DNA of 5,046 bases, taken from positions 1 through 5,046 of the forward strand of contig JALNXT010000140.1 of NCBI GenBank assembly GCA_023230245.1, read 5' to 3'. Below the pieces are notes generated by a model. That model saw only the letters and a list, made by a program, of their open reading frames with translations, ran no database searches and was not told the DNA's origin. The position numbers were made by a program, and so were the translations under genes. Origin of the DNA: Candidatus Cloacimonadota bacterium. Its GTDB lineage: Bacteria > Cloacimonadota > Cloacimonadia > Cloacimonadales > Cloacimonadaceae. This document shows, piece after piece, positions 1-5,008 of this stretch. Within the stretch, counting starts at the first letter, position 1. Each line of letters opens with the position of its first letter.

Positions 1-277
1 ATATTTGGGAGGTAGCAGCAGAACCCTTCATCCAAAAAGTTAGAACCCCTACATTGCTGAGAGCAGGTAACTGCAAGTATTTGTTGTTGGCGTTAAATCC
101 TGCACCATTAGCTCCTGTTAAATTGCCAATATTTGCACTAGCGTTAAAATACAGGTCTCCTGACCAACCAGTCGGCAAACTTGTAGTTGCAAATCCTTCT
201 TGGATCAAATAGGTTTGTCCCCATGCCATGCTGACCAGCAGCAAGCTGAGTGTAATTAAGAAAAATAGTTTCTTCAT
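1..277 (-). CDS. Secreted/cell-surface protein, N-terminal fragment (runs off left edge)
   Basis: The first 92 codons are open from ATG at 277 to the window edge, so only the N-terminus is visible. A clear ribosome binding site, GGGAGG, lies four to five bases upstream of the ATG. Residues 1-20 are a classic signal peptide: MKK, then a Leu-rich hydrophobic core, then AWG, with probable cleavage before Gln21. The mature part begins with an EGF..TSLPTGWSG pattern and continues with YLQLPALSNVGVLTFWMKG. This resembles the start of the jelly-roll, concanavalin-like or 'choice-of-anchor' domains common on secreted proteins of Bacteroidota and relatives. By analogy with the neighbour at 677-2443 it may be a T9SS cargo, but the C-terminus that would prove this is outside the window. 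Export is well supported; molecular function is unknown. A promoter-like element shared with the neighbour lies about 60-90 bp upstream. Confidence 0.85.
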   Translation of the reverse strand, partial: MKKLFFLITLSLLLVSMAWGQTYLIQEGFATTSLPTGWSGDLYFNASANIGNLTGANGAGFNANNKYLQLPALSNVGVLTFWMKGSAATSQI

Positions 278-336
278 AATTCCTCCCTGAATTACGGTAA
301 ATATATTATTAGGTTATTACTTAGATTCATAGTGCC

Positions 337-364
337 ACTCTAATGGAGGGGCATATTTTGGCAA
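337..364 (-). promoter_or_regulatory. Candidate promoter of the left secreted-protein gene
   Basis: Read on the minus strand, TTGCCA (364-359) and TAGAGT (342-337) are separated by 16 bases. Each matches the sigma-70-like consensus at four or more of six positions. The -35-like box sits inside TTAACTTGCC, which starts 92 bp upstream of the ATG at 277. The same ten bases occur 91 bp upstream of the other secreted-protein gene. The predicted leader would be about 50 nt. The repeated position is the main support; the box matches alone are weak. Confidence 0.35.
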
Positions 365-369
365 GTTAA

Positions 370-538
370 ATATTCTTAACTATTTATGGTTTACGATGGC
401 AAGCATTTCTGCGCTGTGGGTAACACCGTTAAAATGTAGCCTCTTTACCGCTATGGTATAGTACAAAACACACATTTGATTATGAAACATGATATTATTC
501 CCCAATGGACGAGGTATTGGCGAATATGATATTTACAA
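370..538. other. Intergenic stretch, no gene recognised
   Basis: No convincing coding region, RNA gene or strong hairpin is visible between the promoter-like element and the 57-bp repeat. The only local symmetry is TACC-GCTAT-GGTA at 446-458, a four-base-pair stem too small to interpret. Part of this stretch is covered by an open frame that continues out of the repeat on the minus strand (ending at 495); I do not regard it as a gene. Confidence 0.5.
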
Positions 539-558
539 TTAAAATCCCTAACGGGATT
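539..558 (-). terminator. Weak candidate terminator after the 588-aa secreted-protein gene
   Basis: On the minus strand AATCCC (558-553), loop GTTA and GGGATT (548-543) form a six-base-pair stem-loop followed by TTAATT. It lies about 120 bp downstream of the stop codon at 677 and is built from the edge of the first 57-bp repeat unit. The stem is short and the T-run is interrupted, so termination here is only a possibility. Confidence 0.25.
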
Positions 559-674
559 AAACGGAACCGATTGCTATGCTTCATCGTGTCGAAACCTGGC
601 ATCCCAAACGGGATTAAACGGAACCGATTGCTATTCTTCAACGTGTCGAAACCTGACATCCCTAATGGAGTTAT
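544..674. repeat. 57-bp tandem repeat, two full units and a partial third
   Basis: Unit 1 spans 544-600 and unit 2 spans 601-657; they match at 53 of 57 positions. A decayed third unit starts at 658 (ATCCCTAATGG) and fades by about 674, just beyond the end of the neighbouring gene. There are no unrelated spacers between units, so this is a tandem repeat and not a CRISPR array. Each full unit begins with a small stem-loop, ATCCC-(T/A)AAC-GGGAT. The period is exactly 19 codons, so frames stay open on both strands. The minus-strand reading is a 19-residue repeat of the type SGFDTLKNSNRFRLIPFGM. Function is unknown; it looks like a dispersed intergenic repeat family. Confidence 0.9.
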
Positions 675-676
675 TA

Positions 677-2443
677 TCATTTGGATAAAACAAGTTTTCT
701 TACACTCTTGAATTTACCAGATACCATAAGCACTTGATATACCCCTGATGCACACTCTTTTGAGTTTTCATCTTTCCCGTTCCAGATAACTTTGTAGCTT
801 CCAGGAATGGTGTGGTTACTGCTGAAACTTTTAACCATCTGTCCGCGTAGATTGTAAATGTAAACACTAGCTGTCGCAGCTTGTTCAATCTCGTAACAGA
901 TTGTTGTTTGGGGATTAAATGGATTGGGGTAAATCTCTTTTATGCCCGTATTCGGGTAAATCTCAGGCACATCAGTAACAAAATCATTCTTAGTATAATA
1001 AACAGATATAGGCTCATAAACAAAGCTACTGCCATCAAACTCCTGAATTTGCAGCCAATAATAGTAATTCCCGGAATTGACTAACTCACTATCAGTGAAT
1101 AGATAAGAATGCAGTTGCGAAGTATTAGTCCCCGCAATTAACGGGCTAATCTGAATAGCATCTGCCAATTCTGCGCTATCACCTCGATAAACGCAAAAAC
1201 CAATCACACCTGTCTCGGATTGGGTTACCCAACAAAGATTAACGTCATTTTGGATATTAACTGCCCCATAGAAGTTAGAAAGCTCCACCGGGAGAGTTTC
1301 CTCTGTAGTTTTCTGGCTTAGAGGATTAGTAATGCTGATATCTGCATTGTAGCGGGTTGCGATCCCAGTTCCATTAACTTCAAAGATTTTAAACCAATAA
1401 ACGGTATCCGGATTCAATCCGCTTATAGTTACAGATTCGCCAGTTCCGTTGTATACGACTTGTTGTTCCCTACTGTTATAAACAGAATTACCATCCGGAT
1501 CGCTACCATCAGGTGGCGTTACAAAACTGTTTTCAGTGTTAATCATCACCACTCGTTTAGACCCATTTCCATTTTCCCATTGCAAGGTAAGCCGGTCAGT
1601 CTGAGTGTCTAAGAACGAGATATTAGAAGCCTGTTCAGTGGGATAACTTGGTAATGAATTGGAATAGATAATATTGTCCAGAAAGCAATTAGCCACACTT
1701 TTCGTACTTGATAAACTATAAAACAGAAAAGAGTCTATCATGCTATCATCTGCTAAACCAGCTTTGTTTAGCCCTTCTCCTACAAGCGATCCATTTACCC
1801 AAATATCCTGTTTATTGGCAGCAACCGAATAAATTATGCCACCACGCCCATAGGTGGAAGATGATATCGAGTTGTTGCCATATATTTCCACCTTATATAT
1901 ATTGCCTTGAGTAAAAAGATTTGTGCCCAAAGATGTCCAATCACTTCCATTTCTGTATGTTGTAGTTACACTACCTGATGAACCATAAACCCACTTTAAT
2001 CCTGAAAATACATGAGCTTGATTAAAGGCATTATTGTCATAATACATCGAACCATCACCCGAAGTGAAGTAGAAAGTGCCCGAATCTGCATTGCCACCGC
2101 TCGCGTTGCCAAGAAGGATATCAAATTGAGTGTAGGACGTCTTCCCTGCACTATAATTATATACTGAGAACTTGTTAGCACTAGTTGCAGTTGGAGCTAC
2201 CATTCTCAATTCCGTAGATGCCCCCAAGGACTGAAGCCCTGGATTTTGTAAGTAGAAACCACCACCATATTCTCCGATTCTTACTCTGGCTATCCCAGAG
2301 GGAGGTGAAGGTAGAAATGAAGTTGAAACACTTGATATTGTATAGCTACCAGTTGTATTACCAAAATCATAAATCCAAGGTTGGGCTAACAACCATCCAG
2401 CAGTAACAACCATAAATATCGCGATCCACAAAGGCTTTTTCAT
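677..2443 (-). CDS. Secreted multidomain protein with T9SS-type C-terminal sorting domain
   Basis: This 588-aa protein is probably exported by the Sec system and then moved across the outer membrane by type IX secretion. Residues 1-20 form a signal peptide (MKKPLW, hydrophobic core, LLA, cleavage before Gln21). Residues about 22-262 are Ser/Gly/Tyr-rich and beta-like, resembling a LamG/concanavalin-type jelly roll, with DIWVNGSLV near 213-221. Residues about 270-380 form a fibronectin III-like domain (LTLQWENGNGSKRVVMI; ISGLNPDTVYWFKIFEVN). Residues about 384-484 carry the LPVELSNFYG...VNLCWVTQSE...GFCVYRGD module often seen before sorting tails in this group. Residues 505-588 are the sorting region: YPNPFNPQTTI, then a FlgD-Ig-like fold (IYNLRGQMVKSF, WNGKDENSKECASGVYQVL, final KLVLSK). 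No catalytic motif is visible, so a binding or adhesive role is a guess. An in-frame TTG at 2455 exists, but the ATG at 2443 has the better-placed ribosome binding site. Stop is TGA. Confidence 0.93.
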   Translation of the reverse strand: MKKPLWIAIFMVVTAGWLLAQPWIYDFGNTTGSYTISSVSTSFLPSPPSGIARVRIGEYGGGFYLQNPGLQSLGASTELRMVAPTATSANKFSVYNYSAGKTSYTQFDILLGNASGGNADSGTFYFTSGDGSMYYDNNAFNQAHVFSGLKWVYGSSGSVTTTYRNGSDWTSLGTNLFTQGNIYKVEIYGNNSISSSTYGRGGIIYSVAANKQDIWVNGSLVGEGLNKAGLADDSMIDSFLFYSLSSTKSVANCFLDNIIYSNSLPSYPTEQASNISFLDTQTDRLTLQWENGNGSKRVVMINTENSFVTPPDGSDPDGNSVYNSREQQVVYNGTGESVTISGLNPDTVYWFKIFEVNGTGIATRYNADISITNPLSQKTTEETLPVELSNFYGAVNIQNDVNLCWVTQSETGVIGFCVYRGDSAELADAIQISPLIAGTNTSQLHSYLFTDSELVNSGNYYYWLQIQEFDGSSFVYEPISVYYTKNDFVTDVPEIYPNTGIKEIYPNPFNPQTTICYEIEQAATASVYIYNLRGQMVKSFSSNHTIPGSYKVIWNGKDENSKECASGVYQVLMVSGKFKSVRKLVLSK

Positions 2444-2448
2444 AATAT

Positions 2449-2453
2449 CTCCC
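2449..2453 (-). promoter_or_regulatory. Ribosome binding site that fixes the start at 2443
   Basis: GGGAG lies five bases (ATATT) upstream of ATG 2443-2441. The alternative in-frame start, TTG at 2455-2453, overlaps the first G of this site and would add MGDI ahead of the signal peptide. The spacing therefore favours the ATG, giving a normal MKK signal-peptide start. Confidence 0.75.
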
Positions 2454-2500
2454 AATAATTGGCATTCATTATTATCAGTAGGTGTTAGTACTTAGCAGCA

Positions 2501-2529
2501 AGAATAGTGGAACATGCTTTTTTGGGCAA
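2501..2529 (-). promoter_or_regulatory. Candidate promoter of the 588-aa secreted-protein gene
   Basis: Read on the minus strand, TTGCCC (2529-2524) and TATTCT (2506-2501) are separated by 17 bases, an ideal sigma-70-like spacing. The first box lies in TTAACTTGCC, beginning 91 bp upstream of the ATG. The identical ten bases lie 92 bp upstream of the left secreted-protein gene. The leader would be roughly 50 nt. Box quality is moderate; the conserved position raises confidence. Confidence 0.4.
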
Positions 2530-2534
2530 GTTAA

Positions 2535-2731
2535 TTTTCAGTCCGATTTCCACATCACCTATCGCCCGTTGAGGCAAATATTTTTTTATATTCTTGTATT
2601 GCCGGGTTGAAACTCATCGTTAATAACTGCTATCCCTATCGGAATTTTGGAGGTTTCAACGTGTTTCGCAGGAATGGCGTCCTACGCTACGGGGAAACGT
2701 CATCCCTTTTTTGGGGTGGATTGTCCCAAGC
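2535..2731. other. Intergenic stretch with inverted repeats, no gene recognised
   Basis: No coding region here is convincing. A perfect 8-bp inverted repeat, GTTGAAAC (2606-2613) and GTTTCAAC (2653-2660), is 39 bp apart. A smaller hairpin, GCGT-CCT-ACGC, lies at 2677-2687. The segment starting near 2631 (ATCCCTATCGGAATT, later TTCAACGTGT) resembles the opening of the 57-bp unit at 544 and may be a diverged relative. An alternative stem, CCCTTTTTT (2704) with AAAAAAGGG (ending 2743), overlaps the terminator to the right. Function is unknown. Confidence 0.5.
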
Positions 2732-2766
2732 AAAAAAAAGGGGACAGGATTCAAAATCCCTACCCC
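2732..2766 (-). terminator. Intrinsic terminator after the sugar transferase gene
   Basis: Read on the minus strand from 2766: GGGG, a three-base TAG, GGATT, loop TTG, AATCC, a three-base TGT, CCCC, then eight T's (2739-2732). The stem is perfectly symmetric around a 3x3 internal loop, and the T-run follows directly, as expected for a rho-independent terminator. It lies about 280 bp downstream of the stop codon of the sugar transferase gene and upstream of the promoter of the next gene, so it separates the two transcription units. Confidence 0.7.
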
Positions 2767-2845
2767 TAAAAACCTTTTCTACTATGCAGTTAATAATCGT
2801 GACAACTGAAACAAGATATCTAAGCAGTGCCCTCACAGGTCAATT

Positions 2846-3052
2846 ACAAAATCCCAGGAATCCCTATCATCCTGTTTATCCCAAATCTATTAAAACAATC
2901 AGGCTTATCCAGTCGATCCAGTCATCAGAGTTCTATATGCTTGCCCTTCCGTGTCCTATTAACAAAATCCCAGGAATCCCCATCATCCTGTTCATCCCAA
3001 ATCTATTAAAACAATCAGGCTTATCCAGTAGATCCAGTCATCAGAGTTCTAT
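2846..3052. repeat. Two 91-bp direct repeats, 116-bp period, covering the sugar transferase stop codon
   Basis: Copy 1 is 2846-2936 and copy 2 is 2962-3052, with a 25-bp spacer. They match at 88 of 91 positions; the three differences are near positions 20, 31 and 69 of the unit. Copy 2 ends one base past the TAG stop (plus-strand cta at 3049-3051), so the stop codon belongs to the repeat while the upstream coding sequence does not. Inside each copy runs a loose 9-base rhythm of ATCC-containing words (aatcccagg, catcctgtt, tatcccaaa, then ttatccagt). The reverse complement holds the 23-bp core also found upstream of the gene. Confidence 0.92.
2985..3007 (-). repeat. Inverted-repeat core, 3' side of the sugar transferase gene
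   Basis: On the minus strand this reads aatagatt, then t, then gggatgaacaggat. It matches the plus-strand core at 4651-4673 at 22 of 23 positions, in the opposite orientation. A second 3'-side copy at 2869-2891 has one further change (gggataaacaggat). It lies 42 bp downstream of the stop codon. Confidence 0.85.
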
Positions 3053-4647
3053 TTTGACCTGGCTTTCTTAACCAATATATTCCACACACTCTTCCAGAAG
3101 TAAATCCAGTCTGTAGATAAAGGCTTTTCGAGCTTGCGCATAATGTATCTGCGTTCAGATTCCACTATTTCTTCAAAGCTCTTGGGCATGTCCGCATAAA
3201 AAGGAGGCACTAAACCTGGTTTAACCTTAAGGCGTAGTTCCTGCATATCAGGCGGGTACAGGCTGAAGTAATGCTCGCTCAAAGCCCGAACCCCTACTAA
3301 AGAAAGCTCACCCTTAAAAAAGTTTAAAAACTGGGGTAATTCATCTATCCATAGCTTTCTTAAAACGGCGCCCCAAGATGTTACTCTAAAATCATCGGCA
3401 AACTTGCCTCCCTCTTGAAGGTCGTTTGTTTGATAGACGTAATCTTGCAGATATTCGCTATAGGGGTGCATAGTGCGGAATTTCTTTACATAGATAATCT
3501 TGCCATCTTTGCCTTTACGTTTTAGGCGGATGAAGGGACCGTAGGTAGGGTTTGGATCGGTGCGAGGCGGTCGAACTTTTTTTATGATAAAATGCATTAA
3601 CCCGTCTATTTCTCGCTTATGGATCAAATCAAATCCACAAAAATAGAATCTACCCAGTATCTCTGTCTCAGATAAAGCCCTGTTGTTGCCCTTGGTAAGC
3701 GCAAAATACCAGCCTTGCAAAACGGGTAGTTTGGGCATTACCCGTCTGAACATGAAATCAAAGAAGTAAGCAATCGAGCCGAAAAACGAACCAAACCTTT
3801 CGTAGAAAGCCTTTTTCCGTTCCGATATTGTTTCACCGTTGCAGACAAACACTCCGCCATCAATTAGCAGCTCATTCACCCTGATCAGGTAATAGTTCAG
3901 GCGACGGTAATCGTTGATTATGTGTAAGTTAATGAAAATTTGGCGGCTGTTGGAAGCTTCATTTTGGATGTTGAAGTATGTTTTTGAGCTAAGAAACAAG
4001 GCATTGCCTTTCTTAAATCGAGCTAATTCCAGAAAGTCATTTAGAAATGCAAACAGCTCTTTTTTATCGGCAAGGTATTTCTCCCAAAGCGGTATCAGGA
4101 TGGAATCCGGTTCCAGATCGGGTGCTTGAGGCAAGGCATAAGGCTCGTTACTAATCACCGGCACAACATTGGTGGAGGGAATAAAAAACTTAGCACTTTG
4201 GGATTCTTCCAGAGCAGAGGATCGCGTAACCAAGCGAGTTGAGGCAAAGTTGGCATTCTCTTTGTGAAAGCGAAATGCATAGTATATGCTAAGAAATACA
4301 AACAACTCCAGGGCAAATGAAGTAAGAATTGTGCCAAACACAATATAGCGGGAATAATAGAATTTGCCAAAGATATACATCAAGCCAAACACTGCCGTAA
4401 TTGCTACAACATTGCACTTGAAGATATTGCTGACTAATCCCATTGCCTTGTTTACCGACTTTAGCGAAAATTTGCCACCCCATATTCCTGCGCCAAGCCA
4501 GATGATCACAAAGGGGATAAAGCTGCGGTAATAAGTTAAAATAACCCGCTTAGTATGATGATGAGTTTTTGAAGCAAAGAGGAAGGCAAACACGACAATA
4601 GCTATGTCGAGGAGGAAAAAGAGGTATTTGGTGATTTTATATTTCAT
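3049..4647 (-). CDS. Polyprenyl-phosphate sugar-1-phosphate transferase, atypical architecture
   Basis: This 532-aa membrane protein probably transfers a sugar phosphate from a nucleotide sugar to a polyprenyl-phosphate carrier, the first step of a surface polysaccharide. Four hydrophobic helices lie near residues 8-27, 42-58, 77-95 and 102-124. The C-terminal catalytic part has the bacterial sugar transferase (PF02397-like) signatures: GPFIRLKRKGKDGK (370-383), KFRTMHP (389-395), WGAVLRKLWIDELPQF (425-440) with the Asp435-Glu436 pair that is catalytic in this family, GELSLVGVRAL (446-456) and KPGLVPP (476-482). The middle (about 190-357) looks like a degenerate class I methyltransferase: LLIDGGVFVCNGET (260-273) and LSETEILGRFYFCGFDLIHKREI (325-347), but no glycine-rich SAM loop. 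The hydrophobic re-entrant helix that normally precedes the catalytic part is not at its usual place. The ATG lies in a tandem repeat and has no clear ribosome binding site; the next Met (69) would remove two helices, so 4647 is preferred. Sugar specificity is unknown. Confidence 0.92.
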   Translation of the reverse strand: MKYKITKYLFFLLDIAIVVFAFLFASKTHHHTKRVILTYYRSFIPFVIIWLGAGIWGGKFSLKSVNKAMGLVSNIFKCNVVAITAVFGLMYIFGKFYYSRYIVFGTILTSFALELFVFLSIYYAFRFHKENANFASTRLVTRSSALEESQSAKFFIPSTNVVPVISNEPYALPQAPDLEPDSILIPLWEKYLADKKELFAFLNDFLELARFKKGNALFLSSKTYFNIQNEASNSRQIFINLHIINDYRRLNYYLIRVNELLIDGGVFVCNGETISERKKAFYERFGSFFGSIAYFFDFMFRRVMPKLPVLQGWYFALTKGNNRALSETEILGRFYFCGFDLIHKREIDGLMHFIIKKVRPPRTDPNPTYGPFIRLKRKGKDGKIIYVKKFRTMHPYSEYLQDYVYQTNDLQEGGKFADDFRVTSWGAVLRKLWIDELPQFLNFFKGELSLVGVRALSEHYFSLYPPDMQELRLKVKPGLVPPFYADMPKSFEEIVESERRYIMRKLEKPLSTDWIYFWKSVWNILVKKARSK

Positions 4648-4650
4648 AAT

Positions 4651-4673
4651 AATAGATTAGGGATGAACAGGAT
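4651..4673 (+). repeat. Inverted-repeat core, 5' side of the sugar transferase gene
   Basis: The plus strand reads aatagatt, then a, then gggatgaacaggat, beginning three bases beyond the start codon. Identical cores occur at 4831-4853 and 5012-5034 in the next array units. The opposite-strand counterpart with one mismatch is at 2985-3007, so the coding region is enclosed by inverted copies about 1.65 kb apart. Confidence 0.85.
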
Positions 4674-4697
4674 ACACAGGATTTTGGGGATTTACAA
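4669..4697 (-). promoter_or_regulatory. Speculative promoter for the sugar transferase inside array unit A
   Basis: On the minus strand TTGTAA (4697-4692) and TATCCT (4674-4669) are 17 bases apart, with four of six consensus matches each. The -10-like box is 22 bases before the ATG, so the leader would be very short, in keeping with the missing ribosome binding site. In unit B the extra G and a C-to-T change spoil the spacing and -35 box. Evidence is weak. Confidence 0.2.
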
Positions 4698-4725
4698 AAC
4701 TTTTGTCTTGATTAAGAAAAGTTTT
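4692..4725. other. Long A/T inverted repeat in array unit A
   Basis: AAAACTTTT (4696-4704) and AAAAGTTTT (4717-4725) are perfect inverted copies around a 12-base loop, with CTT/AAG able to extend the stem internally after a two-base bulge. Unit B has the same structure at 4877-4906, with one G-T-type change (AAAAGTCTT). It lies within the remnant coding frame. It is AT-rich and only modestly stable, so a transcript role is unproven. Confidence 0.5.
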
Positions 4726-4816
4726 ACGTCTGATTTCAGGTTTTTGGACAAAGTTTAGAAGCAAGCCAACTTCTTTATTGGCGATATCCTTGATAAGGAT
4801 AGGGTACTTGGTGATT

Positions 4817-5008
4817 TTATATTTCATGATAATAGATTAGGGATGAACAGGATACACAGGATTTTGGGGGATTTATAAAACTTTTATCTTGATTAAGAAA
4901 AGTCTTACGTCTGATTTCTGGTTTATGTCCAAAGTTTAGAAGCAAGCCAACTTCTTTATTGGCGATATCCTTGATAAGGATAGGGTACTTGGTGATTTTA
5001 TATTTCAT
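4817..5008 (-). pseudogene. GxxExxY-type protein C-terminal remnant, copy B
   Basis: A 63-codon open frame from ATG 5008 repeats MKYKITKYPILIKDIA and keeps the more canonical VGLLLNFGHKPEIRRKTF, the ending I associate with GxxExxY proteins. One extra G compared with copy A (in the run at 4866-4870) shifts the tail to a Cys/Ser-rich frame, NPPKSCVSCSSLIYYHEI. The frame ends at a TAA overlapping the first codons of copy A. It lacks a ribosome binding site and about two thirds of the family's domain. Whatever intact gene it came from would lie to the right of the window, if it survives. Confidence 0.6.

Larger units (their letters stand above)
4657..4827 (-). pseudogene. GxxExxY-type protein C-terminal remnant, copy A
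   Basis: A 56-codon open frame from ATG 4827 reads MKYKITKY, then PILIKDIANKEVGLLLNF (9-26), VQKPEIRRKTF (27-37) and a Pro-rich tail, NPQNPVYPVHP. From memory, GxxExxY family proteins (about 125 aa) end in a VGLLLNFG..xxExKRxxF pattern, and this matches only that last part; the name-giving GxxExxY motif and the rest of the domain are absent. LLNFG has become LLNFV. There is no ribosome binding site. It is best read as a duplicated gene fragment joined to the copied start of the sugar transferase gene, not as a working gene. Confidence 0.6.

Noticed and set aside
544..674. CRISPR array
   Set aside because: Units follow each other directly with no unique spacers, and there is no cas gene; it is a plain tandem repeat.
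505..711. Plus-strand frame of 68 codons across the 57-bp repeat
   Set aside because: It is the mirror of a repeat open on both strands, has no ribosome binding site and overlaps the 3' end of the T9SS-type gene.
2444..2455. Upstream TTG start adding MGDI to the 588-aa protein
   Set aside because: The TTG overlaps the ribosome binding site that serves ATG 2443, and the shorter form gives a normal MKK signal peptide.
2607..3071. A 154-codon open frame on the plus strand
   Set aside because: It is made mostly of the 91-bp repeat read in shifted frames, has no ribosome binding site or known domain, and runs antisense into the well-supported sugar transferase gene.
3914..4483. Several 60-70 codon frames inside the sugar transferase gene on both strands
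   Set aside because: They are out-of-frame shadows of a gene with strong family motifs and have no independent start signals.
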